Assembly (NCBI GenBank): GCA_022793675.1
Contig: JAAWDH010000042.1
Coordinates: 48,378-112,377 of the forward strand
Direction: 5' to 3'
DNA length: 64,000 nt
From: Oscillospiraceae bacterium
Lineage (GTDB): Bacteria; Bacillota; Clostridia; Oscillospirales; Ruminococcaceae
In this document: positions 42,803 to 51,081 of the stretch, piece by piece
How positions within the stretch are numbered: position 1 is the stretch's first letter
Layout: the number at the start of each line of letters is the position of its first letter
Notes under the pieces: generated by a model
What the model was told of the DNA's origin: nothing
What the model saw: only the letters and a program-made list of their open reading frames with translations
The model's database searches: none
Program-made: the position numbers and the translations under genes

Positions 42803-42818
42803 GAAAGGTACACTTTTC
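42803..42818. promoter_or_regulatory. Operator O1 of the GH130 operon
   Basis: GAAAGGTACACTTTTC; on the minus strand GAAAAGTGTACCTTTC, matching the shared palindrome. It is about 40 bp upstream of the GH130 start codon. Confidence 0.75.
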
Positions 42819-42892
42819 GGTCTATCTGCTTATAGCTGCATTTTTACCCGTTTCAGATAAAGGCGGCAGGCAGAACCAAGAAAAATTTTTGG

Positions 42893-42923
42893 AGAAGCGA
42901 TAAAAATTCGCTTCTTTTTTTAT
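42893..42923 (+). terminator. Terminator-like hairpin on the plus strand between two operators
   Basis: AGAAGCGA pairs with TCGCTTCT around TAAAAAT, followed by seven T in plus orientation. No plus-strand gene ends here, so it may end an antisense or divergent short RNA, or simply be fortuitous. Confidence 0.45.
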
Positions 42924-42928
42924 TGACC

Positions 42929-42944
42929 GAAAAGTGTACTTTTC
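42929..42944. promoter_or_regulatory. Operator O2 of the GH130 operon
   Basis: GAAAAGTGTACTTTTC, perfect 7-bp arms around GT, about 126 bp (12 helical turns) from O1. The flanking CCG...CAG is shared with O1. Confidence 0.78.
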
Positions 42945-43234
42945 AGTTAATTTCTTTCTTATTTGATGATTGGATGTATGATAAGAACATTATGACACTA
43001 ATCTGCCCAAAAGTAAATGAAGAATTATCTATTTTCTTATCGCATTTTACTTGATTCCACGAAGAAAAAGCTGTTGTTTTGTGATAAATCGGTTGCCCAT
43101 ACGGAGAAGCTGGTCTGATAGGGGCTTATTTTAACGTAGTATTTTATAAATCAGCTTAATTTTATGCTAAAATTGAGCGTTGGTTCGGCATTGCCCCTTT
43201 TTTTGTGCGGGTTTGGCGGCACTGGATTTTTTCT
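42945..43234. other. AT-rich stretch upstream of the YesN-type regulator gene
   Basis: About 290 bases of AT-rich sequence between operator O2 and the regulator promoter, containing the inverted repeat TTCTTAT...ATAAGAA at 42956-42987. No gene was seen. Confidence 0.5.
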
Positions 43235-43244
43235 GGGAGTATGT

Positions 43245-43250
43245 TATAAT
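43245..43250 (+). promoter_or_regulatory. Extended -10 promoter of the two-component operon
   Basis: TATAAT with the extended TGT before it; the -35 box is weak. It lies 85 bp before the ATG at 43335. Confidence 0.6.
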
Positions 43251-43334
43251 ATTAAAAACGCAGCTTTTCAAGGGAGCCTGTCAGGTTCTGTAAATTTTTG
43301 ATAACTGGATGAAACCAGGAAAGGGGTGATAGCA

Positions 43335-44891
43335 ATGTATAGGATGGTTATCGTTGATGATTCTGAATTGACCCGCCGCGGTATCTGCGAGTCGGTCAAC
43401 TGGGAACTGATGGATATTGAGATCGTTGGGGAAGCCGCTAACGGTTTGGAGGCTATGCTGCTCATCCACGACCAGAATCCCGATATCCTGATCTGCGACG
43501 TTAGGATGCCCAAGCTTGACGGCATTGCCCTAGTCGGCGAGCTTCAGCCGTCCCATCCTTCGCTGCAGGTGATTTTCCTCAGCGGCTATTCTGAAAAGGA
43601 ATATCTGAAAAACGCCATCAAACTTAACGCTGTGGATTATATTTATAAACCTTTCCAGCTCCACGAGCTGGTGGCGGCGGTGGAGAAGGCCAAGCGCAAC
43701 TGTATGCAGCGTAAGCCTGCCCCCCAAGGCAGTACCGACGATGCGCTGCTGCTTTTGCAGTATGCGCCCGACGACCCCCAATTTGCCCGGATGCCGCTTG
43801 ACTTTGCGTCAAATATGGCGACTATGATTATCCATATGGACACCGCCGGCGGCCGCACGGCGGACAGCGGCTATGACAGCCAGCTGGAGGATCGGTTGAT
43901 TGCCTCCCGGCACTATGTCGCCTTCCGCAGCGAAGCGGAAAAGCTATTTGGCAGCCGGTTTGTAATGTCCTCGGTCGGGAGCGGCTACCTGCTTCACGCC
44001 AACGTTCCGCCGGATTTCCTGGGAAATGCCAAAGAGCGGCTGGCGCCGTTTTTAACGGTGATCGACGGCACACAGGCTGGGGTAGCGGTTGGGGTGAGCG
44101 GGCTGTCGGCGGATGTCTCGGAACTCCGCCGCGCCTATGGCCAGGCAAGGCTTGCGGTCCATGCGGCCTTCCTTTTGGGGTACGGGCGGGTCATCCTGCA
44201 CAGTGAGTTAAGCGGCAAGCCCTTCGTGCCGGCCCCCGACCTGCAGGGCTGCTTTTACACGCCGGTGCAGAACAGCAATTTTACGGCGGCCATCGGTTTT
44301 TTGGAGGATTATATTGACGGGATGGCGGGCTGCCGGGTGCAGGATATCCCGCGGATCAAAGAGGCGCTGGCGTCGCTGGCTTTCTGGCTTAGCGAGGAGA
44401 TGCAGAAATATGCCGGCGTCCCGGAAGCGCCCTACCTCTCTGAACGGATCCATTATGCGCCTGACCTGCAGAGTGTGCGCGAATACCTGATGGGGCAGCT
44501 GCAGCAGCATATCGGTAACCTGTCAAGCTTAGACAATAAAGGGCGGATTGTCCTGGAAGTGGAACAATATATACTGGCAAATTTTGACCGCGACCTGTCC
44601 ATCCGGGAGATTGCCCAGCAGGTGTATATTACCCCGAATTATCTCTGCTACCTTTATAAAAAGAACACCGGGCGCACTTTGAGCCAGTTTATCCTTGACG
44701 TGCGTATGGAAAAAGCCAGCCGGATGGTCCGTGAAACCAGCATGAAGCTCGGTGAAGTTTCCGACGCGCTCGGCTACGCCAACCAGAATTATTTCACCCG
44801 CCTTTTTACCAAATATTTCGGCGAAAGCCCTCGCGCCTACCGCGACAAACACGGCAGGCTGCCGCTGCCGCCGTCTGACGACGAGGGCTGA
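43335..44891 (+). CDS. AraC-family response regulator (YesN type)
   Basis: 518 aa. The receiver domain (1-120) has acidic Asp8-Asp9, phospho-acceptor Asp55 (ICDVRMPKLDG) and Lys in IYKPF. A middle region of about 270 residues (AraC-regulator-type linker) is followed by two AraC helix-turn-helix motifs in the last 100 residues (LSIREIAQQVYITPNYLCYL and LGEVSDALGYANQNYFTRLF). The ATG at 43335 lies 8 bases after AAAGGGG. It forms an operon with the YesM-type kinase at 44911 and probably activates nearby carbohydrate genes (inference). Confidence 0.93.
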   Translation: MYRMVIVDDSELTRRGICESVNWELMDIEIVGEAANGLEAMLLIHDQNPDILICDVRMPKLDGIALVGELQPSHPSLQVIFLSGYSEKEYLKNAIKLNAVDYIYKPFQLHELVAAVEKAKRNCMQRKPAPQGSTDDALLLLQYAPDDPQFARMPLDFASNMATMIIHMDTAGGRTADSGYDSQLEDRLIASRHYVAFRSEAEKLFGSRFVMSSVGSGYLLHANVPPDFLGNAKERLAPFLTVIDGTQAGVAVGVSGLSADVSELRRAYGQARLAVHAAFLLGYGRVILHSELSGKPFVPAPDLQGCFYTPVQNSNFTAAIGFLEDYIDGMAGCRVQDIPRIKEALASLAFWLSEEMQKYAGVPEAPYLSERIHYAPDLQSVREYLMGQLQQHIGNLSSLDNKGRIVLEVEQYILANFDRDLSIREIAQQVYITPNYLCYLYKKNTGRTLSQFILDVRMEKASRMVRETSMKLGEVSDALGYANQNYFTRLFTKYFGESPRAYRDKHGRLPLPPSDDEG

Positions 44892-44910
44892 AACGGAGAC
44901 GGAGGCAACT

Positions 44911-46746
44911 ATGGCGATCCTTTCTTTCCTGACGCTGCGGTATAAGAATTGTTCGCTGCACGTCAAACTGTTCGCGTCTTATTTTTTGCTGATTTTTATC
45001 CCAGTCATTACGTTAGCTTTCTTTTTTGGCTGGAAAAGCACAAGGATTATTACCAATCAGTCGATGGAAATTTCCCGCCTTTATCTGGAAGAGGCGGAGG
45101 CTGCGGTTTCGGCCGAGTTCTCCAAGCTTTCGATGATTTCCTCCCAGCTTGCCCAGAGCGCCGAAGTCCATAAGGTGTTGGAAAAACAGGGGACGGATAT
45201 CCGTTTTGGTGAGGAATACGACGACATGAACGACCTTTATGAGACAATCAGCAATACCTGTTCGCTGCAAAGTCTTTACCAGATCCGCTTATATATCAGC
45301 GATTCTTTCCGCCACAGCCGCCGGGAGTGGGTGACCTACCCCTTAAGCAGCATCGCCGAGACGGGCTGGTACCGCCAGCTGGTAGAGGAACACGAGATCC
45401 AAGCGCTTGTCCCGCCCCAGGCGTTCAAGGTGCCGCTGGCCGAGCCGCAGGAGCTGCTGTCGATTGTTACGCTGATACGCAGCACCCGGGACTTCAACCG
45501 TATCTTGGGCGTGGCCAGCGCCGATATCCCCAAGGACGACCTTGTGGCGATGCTCAGCCGCAGCAGCTATACCGAAACGGGTGCGGTCTATTTGGTAGAC
45601 GACGGGCTGAATATTATCTGCGGCAGCGCCGACAAAGCGGCTTTTGCCGAAGCAGACAGCCTGCTTTCCAAGGCGGCGGCCCGTTTTGGCAGGGAGTCTG
45701 GCGTTTTTGCTGAAAACGACCTGGTAGCAGGGTTGTCTGCGCCGGTCTATGGCGGCTGGCGGGTGTTTACGGTGGCTTCTTTTGACCAGCTGCTGACCCC
45801 GACCACCGAGCTGCGCGACCAGATGCTGTTGGTGACGGTGTTGGTCAGCATCATCGCCTTTACCCTTTCCTATTTCTATTCCCGCTACAGCACCCGCTGG
45901 ATCAAGGCGCTGGCGGGGCAGGTGCAGCGGGTGGAGTCGGGCGACCTGACGGTGGCCTGTGTGGTGGACAGCGAGGATGAAATCGGCGAGCTGCAAAGCA
46001 GCTTCAACTTCATGGTACGCCGCCTGAAGCTTTTGGTTGACGAGCGCTACAACCTGGGCAAGAGCCTGCGGGATATGGAGCTGCGGGCGCTGCAGGCCCA
46101 AATCAACCCCCATTTCCTCTACAACACGTTAGACTTGATTTCCTGGAAAGCCAAAGCCAGCCGCAACGACGAGATTGTCGACATTGTGGTCAAGCTGGCC
46201 CATTTCTACCGCCTAAGCCTCAGCAACGGCAGCGACTTCCTCCCCCTCTGCGACGAAGTCGAGCATATCCGCCTGTTTATTGACCTGAACAACCTCTGCT
46301 GCGGCCGCAGCGTCCGTCTGGAAGCGGATGTTGCCCCTGAAATCGCCGACTACCCGATTATGAAGCTGATTTTGCAGCCGATTGTGGAAAACAGCCTTTT
46401 CCATGGCCTTTTCGACTTAGAGAGCAGGGAAGGGGTGATCCGCCTTACCGCCAGGCTGGACGGCGGCTCCCTGCAAATCCAGATTGCCGACAACGGCGTC
46501 GGCATCGACCGGGCCAAGCTGGCCGACCTGTCTTCCTGCACCGCGCGCCCCGCTCCCAAAAGCCGCTCCGGCGGCTATGGCATTGCCAATGTCATTGAGC
46601 GGCTGAAGGTCTATTACAGCGATGATTATACGTTTGACATTGGCTCCGCCGTTATGGGCGGCACCACCGTCACCATCCGCCTGCCCTATGACCGCGGAAG
46701 TTCGCCGCAGATCCGCGCCGAGCGTTTCAGCCGGCCGGAGAATTGA
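44911..46746 (+). CDS. Sensor histidine kinase, YesM type
   Basis: 611 aa. A membrane helix at about 20-40, an extracellular Cache-like region (about 45-305), a second helix (about 306-330) and a HAMP domain are followed by a His_kinase domain with QINPHFLYNTLD (His401). The ATPase domain has PIVENSLFHGL, ADNGVGID and GYGIANV. The ATG at 44911 is 7 bases after GGAGG and 19 bp after the regulator stop. With YesN it would sense an external sugar, possibly through a binding protein. Confidence 0.93.
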   Translation: MAILSFLTLRYKNCSLHVKLFASYFLLIFIPVITLAFFFGWKSTRIITNQSMEISRLYLEEAEAAVSAEFSKLSMISSQLAQSAEVHKVLEKQGTDIRFGEEYDDMNDLYETISNTCSLQSLYQIRLYISDSFRHSRREWVTYPLSSIAETGWYRQLVEEHEIQALVPPQAFKVPLAEPQELLSIVTLIRSTRDFNRILGVASADIPKDDLVAMLSRSSYTETGAVYLVDDGLNIICGSADKAAFAEADSLLSKAAARFGRESGVFAENDLVAGLSAPVYGGWRVFTVASFDQLLTPTTELRDQMLLVTVLVSIIAFTLSYFYSRYSTRWIKALAGQVQRVESGDLTVACVVDSEDEIGELQSSFNFMVRRLKLLVDERYNLGKSLRDMELRALQAQINPHFLYNTLDLISWKAKASRNDEIVDIVVKLAHFYRLSLSNGSDFLPLCDEVEHIRLFIDLNNLCCGRSVRLEADVAPEIADYPIMKLILQPIVENSLFHGLFDLESREGVIRLTARLDGGSLQIQIADNGVGIDRAKLADLSSCTARPAPKSRSGGYGIANVIERLKVYYSDDYTFDIGSAVMGGTTVTIRLPYDRGSSPQIRAERFSRPEN

Positions 46747-46856
46747 TGCTTTTTATCGATTTTGTGCAGGATATTACGGGATGCTCCGTTTGCTCTTGCT
46801 TTTCACCCGCTAAAAGGTTATTTTAGGAGTATGAGGAATAAAAAGGAGTGGTGGAT

Positions 46857-48209
46857 ATGTACACATTGAAGCAGCGCGAAATCCCGTTGTGCGCGGACTA
46901 TGACGTCATTGTCGTTGGCGGCGGCCCGGCGGGCTGCACAGCGGCGGCTTCTGCCGCCAGGGCCGGCGCGAAGGTGCTGCTGATTGAGAGCAGCTGTTCG
47001 CTGGGCGGGATGGGGACTTCCGGGCTGGTGCCCTGTTGGTGCCCTTTTTCGGATAAGGAGAAAATCATCTACCGGGGGCTGGCTGAAACCGTGTTTGAAC
47101 GCTCCAAGGCGCTTTCTCTCCATGTAGGGAAGGAGGATTTAGACTGGGTGCCGCTGGACCCGGAGGGCCTCAAACGTATTTATGACGGCTTGATGGAGGA
47201 ATTCGGCGTAACGGTGCTGTTTGGGACGTCGCTTTGCGAGGTGGACGCCGAGGATGGGACGGTCCATGCCATTATCGTTTCCAACAAGTCTGGCCTTACC
47301 GCCTACAGCGCTAAAGTCTATGTGGACGGTACCGGCGATGGTGACCTGGCGGTCTGGGCTGGGGCAGATTACGAGTTCGGGGAGGACGGCGGCGAACCGA
47401 TGCCTTCAACGCTTTGTTTTATCCTGACCAATGTGGACATTTACGCCTACCTTTACGGCCCGAATTACGGCAAAGCCCAAGGTTCGATGCACCCCAACAA
47501 TCCAGGCAGTTTTGCCCATAAGCTGCCTGATGATCCGCGTTTCCCGGATATTGTCGATACCCATCTGTGCAGCAATATTATCGGGCCGGGGGCAATCGGC
47601 TTCAATGCCGGCCATGTTTTTGGGGTGGATTCCACCAACCCGCAGTCGGTTTCGGCAGCGATGGCCAGGGGGCGGCGCTTGGCCAAACAGTACCGCGACG
47701 CGCTGGCGGCCTATTTCCCCGAAGCCTTCGGCAACGCCTACCTGGCGGCGACCGCGCCGGTGATGGGGATCCGGGAATCCCGGCGGATTGTTGGGGATTA
47801 TATGCTGACAGTTGATGATTATCTGTCTAAGGCGGCGTTTGAGGATGAGATTTGCCGCAACAGCTATTACCTTGATATCCATTACACCAAGGAAGAGCTG
47901 GCGCAGAAGGCCGCCGGGAAACTGGACGATGCAAAGCGCTGCGCCCGCTATGGCCCTGGAGAGTCCCATGGTATCCCTTACCGCTGCTTGCTGCCGCGCG
48001 GGGTCAAAAATGTCATTATCGCGGGGCGGTCGATTTCCTGTGATAAACGGATCCAAGGGTCAATCCGGGTGATGCCGGTCTGCCTGGCTATGGGCGAAGC
48101 GGCGGGGATGGCGGCGGCCTTTGCCGCCCAAACCGACTGCAATATCCATCATGTCGACGTATCAAAGCTTCGTGCGTCGCTGCGTGAGGCCGGCGCATTT
48201 TTTCAGTGA
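46857..48209 (+). CDS. FAD-dependent oxidoreductase (FAD_oxidored family), copy 2
   Basis: 450 aa, soluble. The FAD motif is VVGGGPAGCTAAASAARAG, followed by LIESSCSLGGMGTSG. It carries VDGTGDGDLAVWAG and GIRESRRIVGDYML, and near the end AGRSISCDKRIQGSIR. The ATG at 46857 has AAGGAG 8 bases upstream; a GTG at 46848 overlaps that site. The next FAD oxidoreductase starts 38 bp downstream, so the two are co-transcribed, perhaps with the kinase 110 bp upstream. A Cys-rich stretch (SGLVPCWCPF) near residue 55 is seen only in this copy. Substrate unknown. Confidence 0.86.
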   Translation: MYTLKQREIPLCADYDVIVVGGGPAGCTAAASAARAGAKVLLIESSCSLGGMGTSGLVPCWCPFSDKEKIIYRGLAETVFERSKALSLHVGKEDLDWVPLDPEGLKRIYDGLMEEFGVTVLFGTSLCEVDAEDGTVHAIIVSNKSGLTAYSAKVYVDGTGDGDLAVWAGADYEFGEDGGEPMPSTLCFILTNVDIYAYLYGPNYGKAQGSMHPNNPGSFAHKLPDDPRFPDIVDTHLCSNIIGPGAIGFNAGHVFGVDSTNPQSVSAAMARGRRLAKQYRDALAAYFPEAFGNAYLAATAPVMGIRESRRIVGDYMLTVDDYLSKAAFEDEICRNSYYLDIHYTKEELAQKAAGKLDDAKRCARYGPGESHGIPYRCLLPRGVKNVIIAGRSISCDKRIQGSIRVMPVCLAMGEAAGMAAAFAAQTDCNIHHVDVSKLRASLREAGAFFQ

Positions 48210-48247
48210 TGCGCAGAACCGCAACCCTGTCGAAAGGAGAAAAAACC

Positions 48248-49495
48248 ATGCATTATGACTTAATTGTCGTTGGCGGCGGCTTTGCCGGCGCAGCGGCCGC
48301 CATCTCGGCCGCCCGCGAGGGCGTAAAGGTGCTGCTGTTAGACAAAAGCGGCTTTTTGGGCGGTGCGCCCGGCAACTGTTACATCAATCCGTTTATGCCC
48401 TATACCACGAAGATTGGCGGCGTCCCGACTCCGCTCTCAGACGGCATTTTTACCGAGATCCTTAAGCGGCTGGACAAAATGGGCGGCCTCCACCAGAACC
48501 GCAGTACCTTCAGTGAGGAAATCCTCAAGCTAGTACTGGACGATATGGCTGAGGAAAGCGGCGTGGATGTGTTGTTCCATGCTTATCTTTCCGGCGTCGA
48601 ATTTGCAGGCCGTAAAGTCAAATCTGTGACCATTACTGGTAAAGGCGGCAGCGAAACCTTTACGGCGGATTATTTTGTCGACGCTACCGGCGATGCCGAC
48701 CTAACCGCTATGGCTGGCCGCCCTTGCCGCATTGGCCGGGAAGGCGACCACCTTTGCCAGCCGATGACCCTTTGCTTCAGGCTCTCAAACGTCGACGTCG
48801 ACCTCGCTTTCCAAAACACTCGGAAAATCAATGAGCTTTATAAGCAGTTCCAGCAGGCCGGAAAAATCAAAAATCCCCGCGAAGACGTGCTGAAAATGCG
48901 CCATGTGGCCCCTGGCGTCCTGCACCTCAATTCCACCCGCGTGGTCAAGCGTTCCCCCTTCAGCCTTACCGACCTGAGCATCGCCGAGCGGGAGGCCAGG
49001 CGGCAGATGTTCGAGCTGTACCAGTTCCTGAAAGGGAACTGCGAGGGTTTTGAGAACAGCGTGCTCCTTTCCTCTGCGCCGGAAATCGGTGTCCGCGAAA
49101 GCAGGATGATCGATGGGCTTTATACTTTGACTGTCGAGGATTTGAAAGGCTGCGTCAAGTTTGACGACGCCATTGCCGCCTGCAACTACGACATTGACAT
49201 TCACAATCCCGAGGGCAGCGGCACTAGCCACTATTATTTCCCAGAGGGCGAGTATTACACCATTCCTTACCGCAGCCTAATTCCCAAGGGCGCCGACAAT
49301 CTGCTGGTTGCCGGGCGCTGTATCTCCGGCAGCCATGAGGCCCAGGCATCGTTCCGGATCATGCCCACCTGCTGTTCTACCGGCCAAGCCGCCGGTATCG
49401 CCGCTGCTGTCGCTGTACAGAGCAAAAAAGCCGTGCCCGACGCCGACATCCAAAAAATCCAGCGGCTGCTCCGGGAAAAGCGGGCTTTCTTTTAA
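48248..49495 (+). CDS. FAD-dependent oxidoreductase (FAD_oxidored family), copy 3
   Basis: 415 aa, soluble. The FAD motif is VVGGGFAGAAAAISAAREG, followed by LLLDKSGFLGG. Family marks: DYFVDATGDADLTAMAG, GVRESRMIDGLYTLTVEDL and AGRCISGSHEAQASFRIMP. The ATG at 48248 follows AAAGGAG by 8 bases; earlier in-frame starts reach back into the previous gene. Copies 2 and 3 in tandem may act on different positions of a sugar or form a heteromer; this is inference. A repeat B copy and a terminator follow. Confidence 0.86.
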   Translation: MHYDLIVVGGGFAGAAAAISAAREGVKVLLLDKSGFLGGAPGNCYINPFMPYTTKIGGVPTPLSDGIFTEILKRLDKMGGLHQNRSTFSEEILKLVLDDMAEESGVDVLFHAYLSGVEFAGRKVKSVTITGKGGSETFTADYFVDATGDADLTAMAGRPCRIGREGDHLCQPMTLCFRLSNVDVDLAFQNTRKINELYKQFQQAGKIKNPREDVLKMRHVAPGVLHLNSTRVVKRSPFSLTDLSIAEREARRQMFELYQFLKGNCEGFENSVLLSSAPEIGVRESRMIDGLYTLTVEDLKGCVKFDDAIAACNYDIDIHNPEGSGTSHYYFPEGEYYTIPYRSLIPKGADNLLVAGRCISGSHEAQASFRIMPTCCSTGQAAGIAAAVAVQSKKAVPDADIQKIQRLLREKRAFF

Positions 49496-49511
49496 GAAAT
49501 GAAGGGGATTT

Positions 49512-49599
49512 CGCTTGCTGCGGCAAGCGACCAGGGCGCTGCCCTTGGAACCCGCGATTTTTTGAAAAAAATCGAGTAAAACTTTCTTTTTTGGCAATC
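49512..49599 (+). repeat. Dispersed intergenic repeat B, copy 1
   Basis: GCGACCAGGGCGCTGCCCTT, GGAACCCGCGATTTTTTGAA, AAAAATCGAGTAAAACTTTC and TTTTTTGGCA. The GATTTTTTGAAAAAAATC part folds on itself. An inverted copy lies at 59104-59180. Confidence 0.7.
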
Positions 49600-49630
49600 T
49601 TAGAGGAGCATGGATTTTTTCGACAAGCTG

Positions 49631-49666
49631 AAGCGCCTTCTGTTCAACAAACAGAAGGCGCTTTTC
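49631..49666 (+). terminator. Terminator between the FAD oxidoreductases and the sulfatase
   Basis: AAGCGCCTTCTGTT pairs with AACAGAAGGCGCTT around CAACA, followed by TTCTTCTT. It serves convergent genes. Confidence 0.85.
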
Positions 49667-49689
49667 TTCTTGAGAGTCCTACATATTAT

Positions 49690-51057
49690 TCAGCGGAACA
49701 GTTCTGGTTCCTCGGTCCTTAGTATCTCCCGCAGTGCTGAAACCCGCCCTTGGCACTCCGCGTCGGCGACGGCGTTGTGGGTTTCGCCAGGGTCGCTGTC
49801 CAACTGGAAATACTGTTCAATGCCAGTCTGAGGATAATAAATATATTTGTCATTTTGGGTAATGATGAAATGGTTGGTTTTTTCGCCATAGTCATGCTGG
49901 CCATAGAGGTAATCCCGATGGATTTCTTTGCCCAGCAGATTGACGCCTTCCGTCTCTGCCGGCGGCTCGCCGCCTGTCAGCGCCACTGCTGTGGGTAAAA
50001 TGTCCCGCAGCTCCGCCAATTCTTCGCAGCGCCGGGGTTTGCCAACAAAGCGTTCCGGGCCATAAATCATCAGCGGGATGTGGGCGCTGCCTTGGTAGCC
50101 TAGGCTTTTGCGCACCAGCCCATGGTCAGAGAGCATCTCGCCGTGGTCCGATGTAAAGATGATAACGGTATTTTCCATCAGATGGTCTTCAATCAGTTTT
50201 TGGATCAGCCGTCCGATCTGATGGTCAAGATGGGTGATGCAGGCATAGTAGCCAATTTGCTGCTGCCGGATTAATTCGGGGTCTTCAGGGCCGGTGATAT
50301 TGTTGAAGACCCGGCTGTCGCGGTGCAGCGCGTCAAGGTCGTCCCAATCGCCGCGCAGGGGCGGGCGCAGGGCCTTATCACGATAGAGCGCAAAGTATGG
50401 TTCCGGCGCGTCGTAAGGGGCGTGGGGCCGGACATAGGAACTCATCATGAAAAAGGGCATCCGCGGGTCGCGGCGGCGCAGGAAATCAAGGCTTTGGTCG
50501 GTGACCCAATTGGTGGGGTGGGCCTTTTCCTCGTAAATCCAGGGCCGAGCTGCCCAGGAATTGCACTCTAGGCCAGTGTCGGTGACATCGCAGTCAATAC
50601 CCTTTTCGTTTTTCAGCCAGTGGAAATAATCGTCCGCCCAAAGCTGGTTTTCGCCGTAGGGGACAGTTGAACCGCGGTAATAGTGCAGATAGCCGTCGTG
50701 GAGCAGGACGTTGTGGAACCCCAGGTTATTGCGCAGCGGGTGGACGTGCATCTTGCCGACGCATTGGGTATAATAGCCCTGCCGGGCCATCTCGCCTGCC
50801 AGCGTATGGGGGTAATCCCAAGGCACGCCGTCCTGATAGCCGGTGCGGCCATGGCTTTTCTGCGACAGCCCGGTGTGCAGCGCCGCGCGGGCGGCAATGC
50901 AGCTGGGGCAGGTAGAATACGCGTTGGGGAAATACACCCCCCTTGACAGCAGCGTGTCAAGATAAGGGGTTTTGACGTCAGGGTGGCCTGCGCCGCCAAG
51001 GCAGTCTCCCCGCATTTCATCAACAACAATCAGCAAAACGTTAGGTCTTTCCTGCAT
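49690..51057 (-). CDS. Cysteine-type sulfatase, cytoplasmic
   Basis: Sulfatase/alkaline-phosphatase superfamily, 455 aa. The modification motif C-x-A-x-R is present as Cys53-Ile-Ala-Ala-Arg57, followed by ALHTG, so Cys53 should become formylglycine. Metal-binding marks: VVDEMRGD (Asp13) and TSDHGEMLSDHG. A late YGQHDYGEK segment is also typical. There is no signal peptide, so it acts on substrate already imported. It is transcribed with the lipoprotein gene upstream (24 bp gap). The anaerobic maturase that would modify Cys53 is not in the window. A phosphonate monoester hydrolase is a less likely alternative. Confidence 0.88.
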   Translation of the reverse strand: MQERPNVLLIVVDEMRGDCLGGAGHPDVKTPYLDTLLSRGVYFPNAYSTCPSCIAARAALHTGLSQKSHGRTGYQDGVPWDYPHTLAGEMARQGYYTQCVGKMHVHPLRNNLGFHNVLLHDGYLHYYRGSTVPYGENQLWADDYFHWLKNEKGIDCDVTDTGLECNSWAARPWIYEEKAHPTNWVTDQSLDFLRRRDPRMPFFMMSSYVRPHAPYDAPEPYFALYRDKALRPPLRGDWDDLDALHRDSRVFNNITGPEDPELIRQQQIGYYACITHLDHQIGRLIQKLIEDHLMENTVIIFTSDHGEMLSDHGLVRKSLGYQGSAHIPLMIYGPERFVGKPRRCEELAELRDILPTAVALTGGEPPAETEGVNLLGKEIHRDYLYGQHDYGEKTNHFIITQNDKYIYYPQTGIEQYFQLDSDPGETHNAVADAECQGRVSALREILRTEEPELFR

Positions 51058-51081
51058 AGGAACATCTCCTTTTTGATCATC

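Noticed and set aside
46855..46870. ATATGTACACATTG at the start of FAD oxidoreductase copy 2 as a further operator
   Set aside because: It lies over the start codon and lacks the AAAR/YTTT arms of the five real sites.
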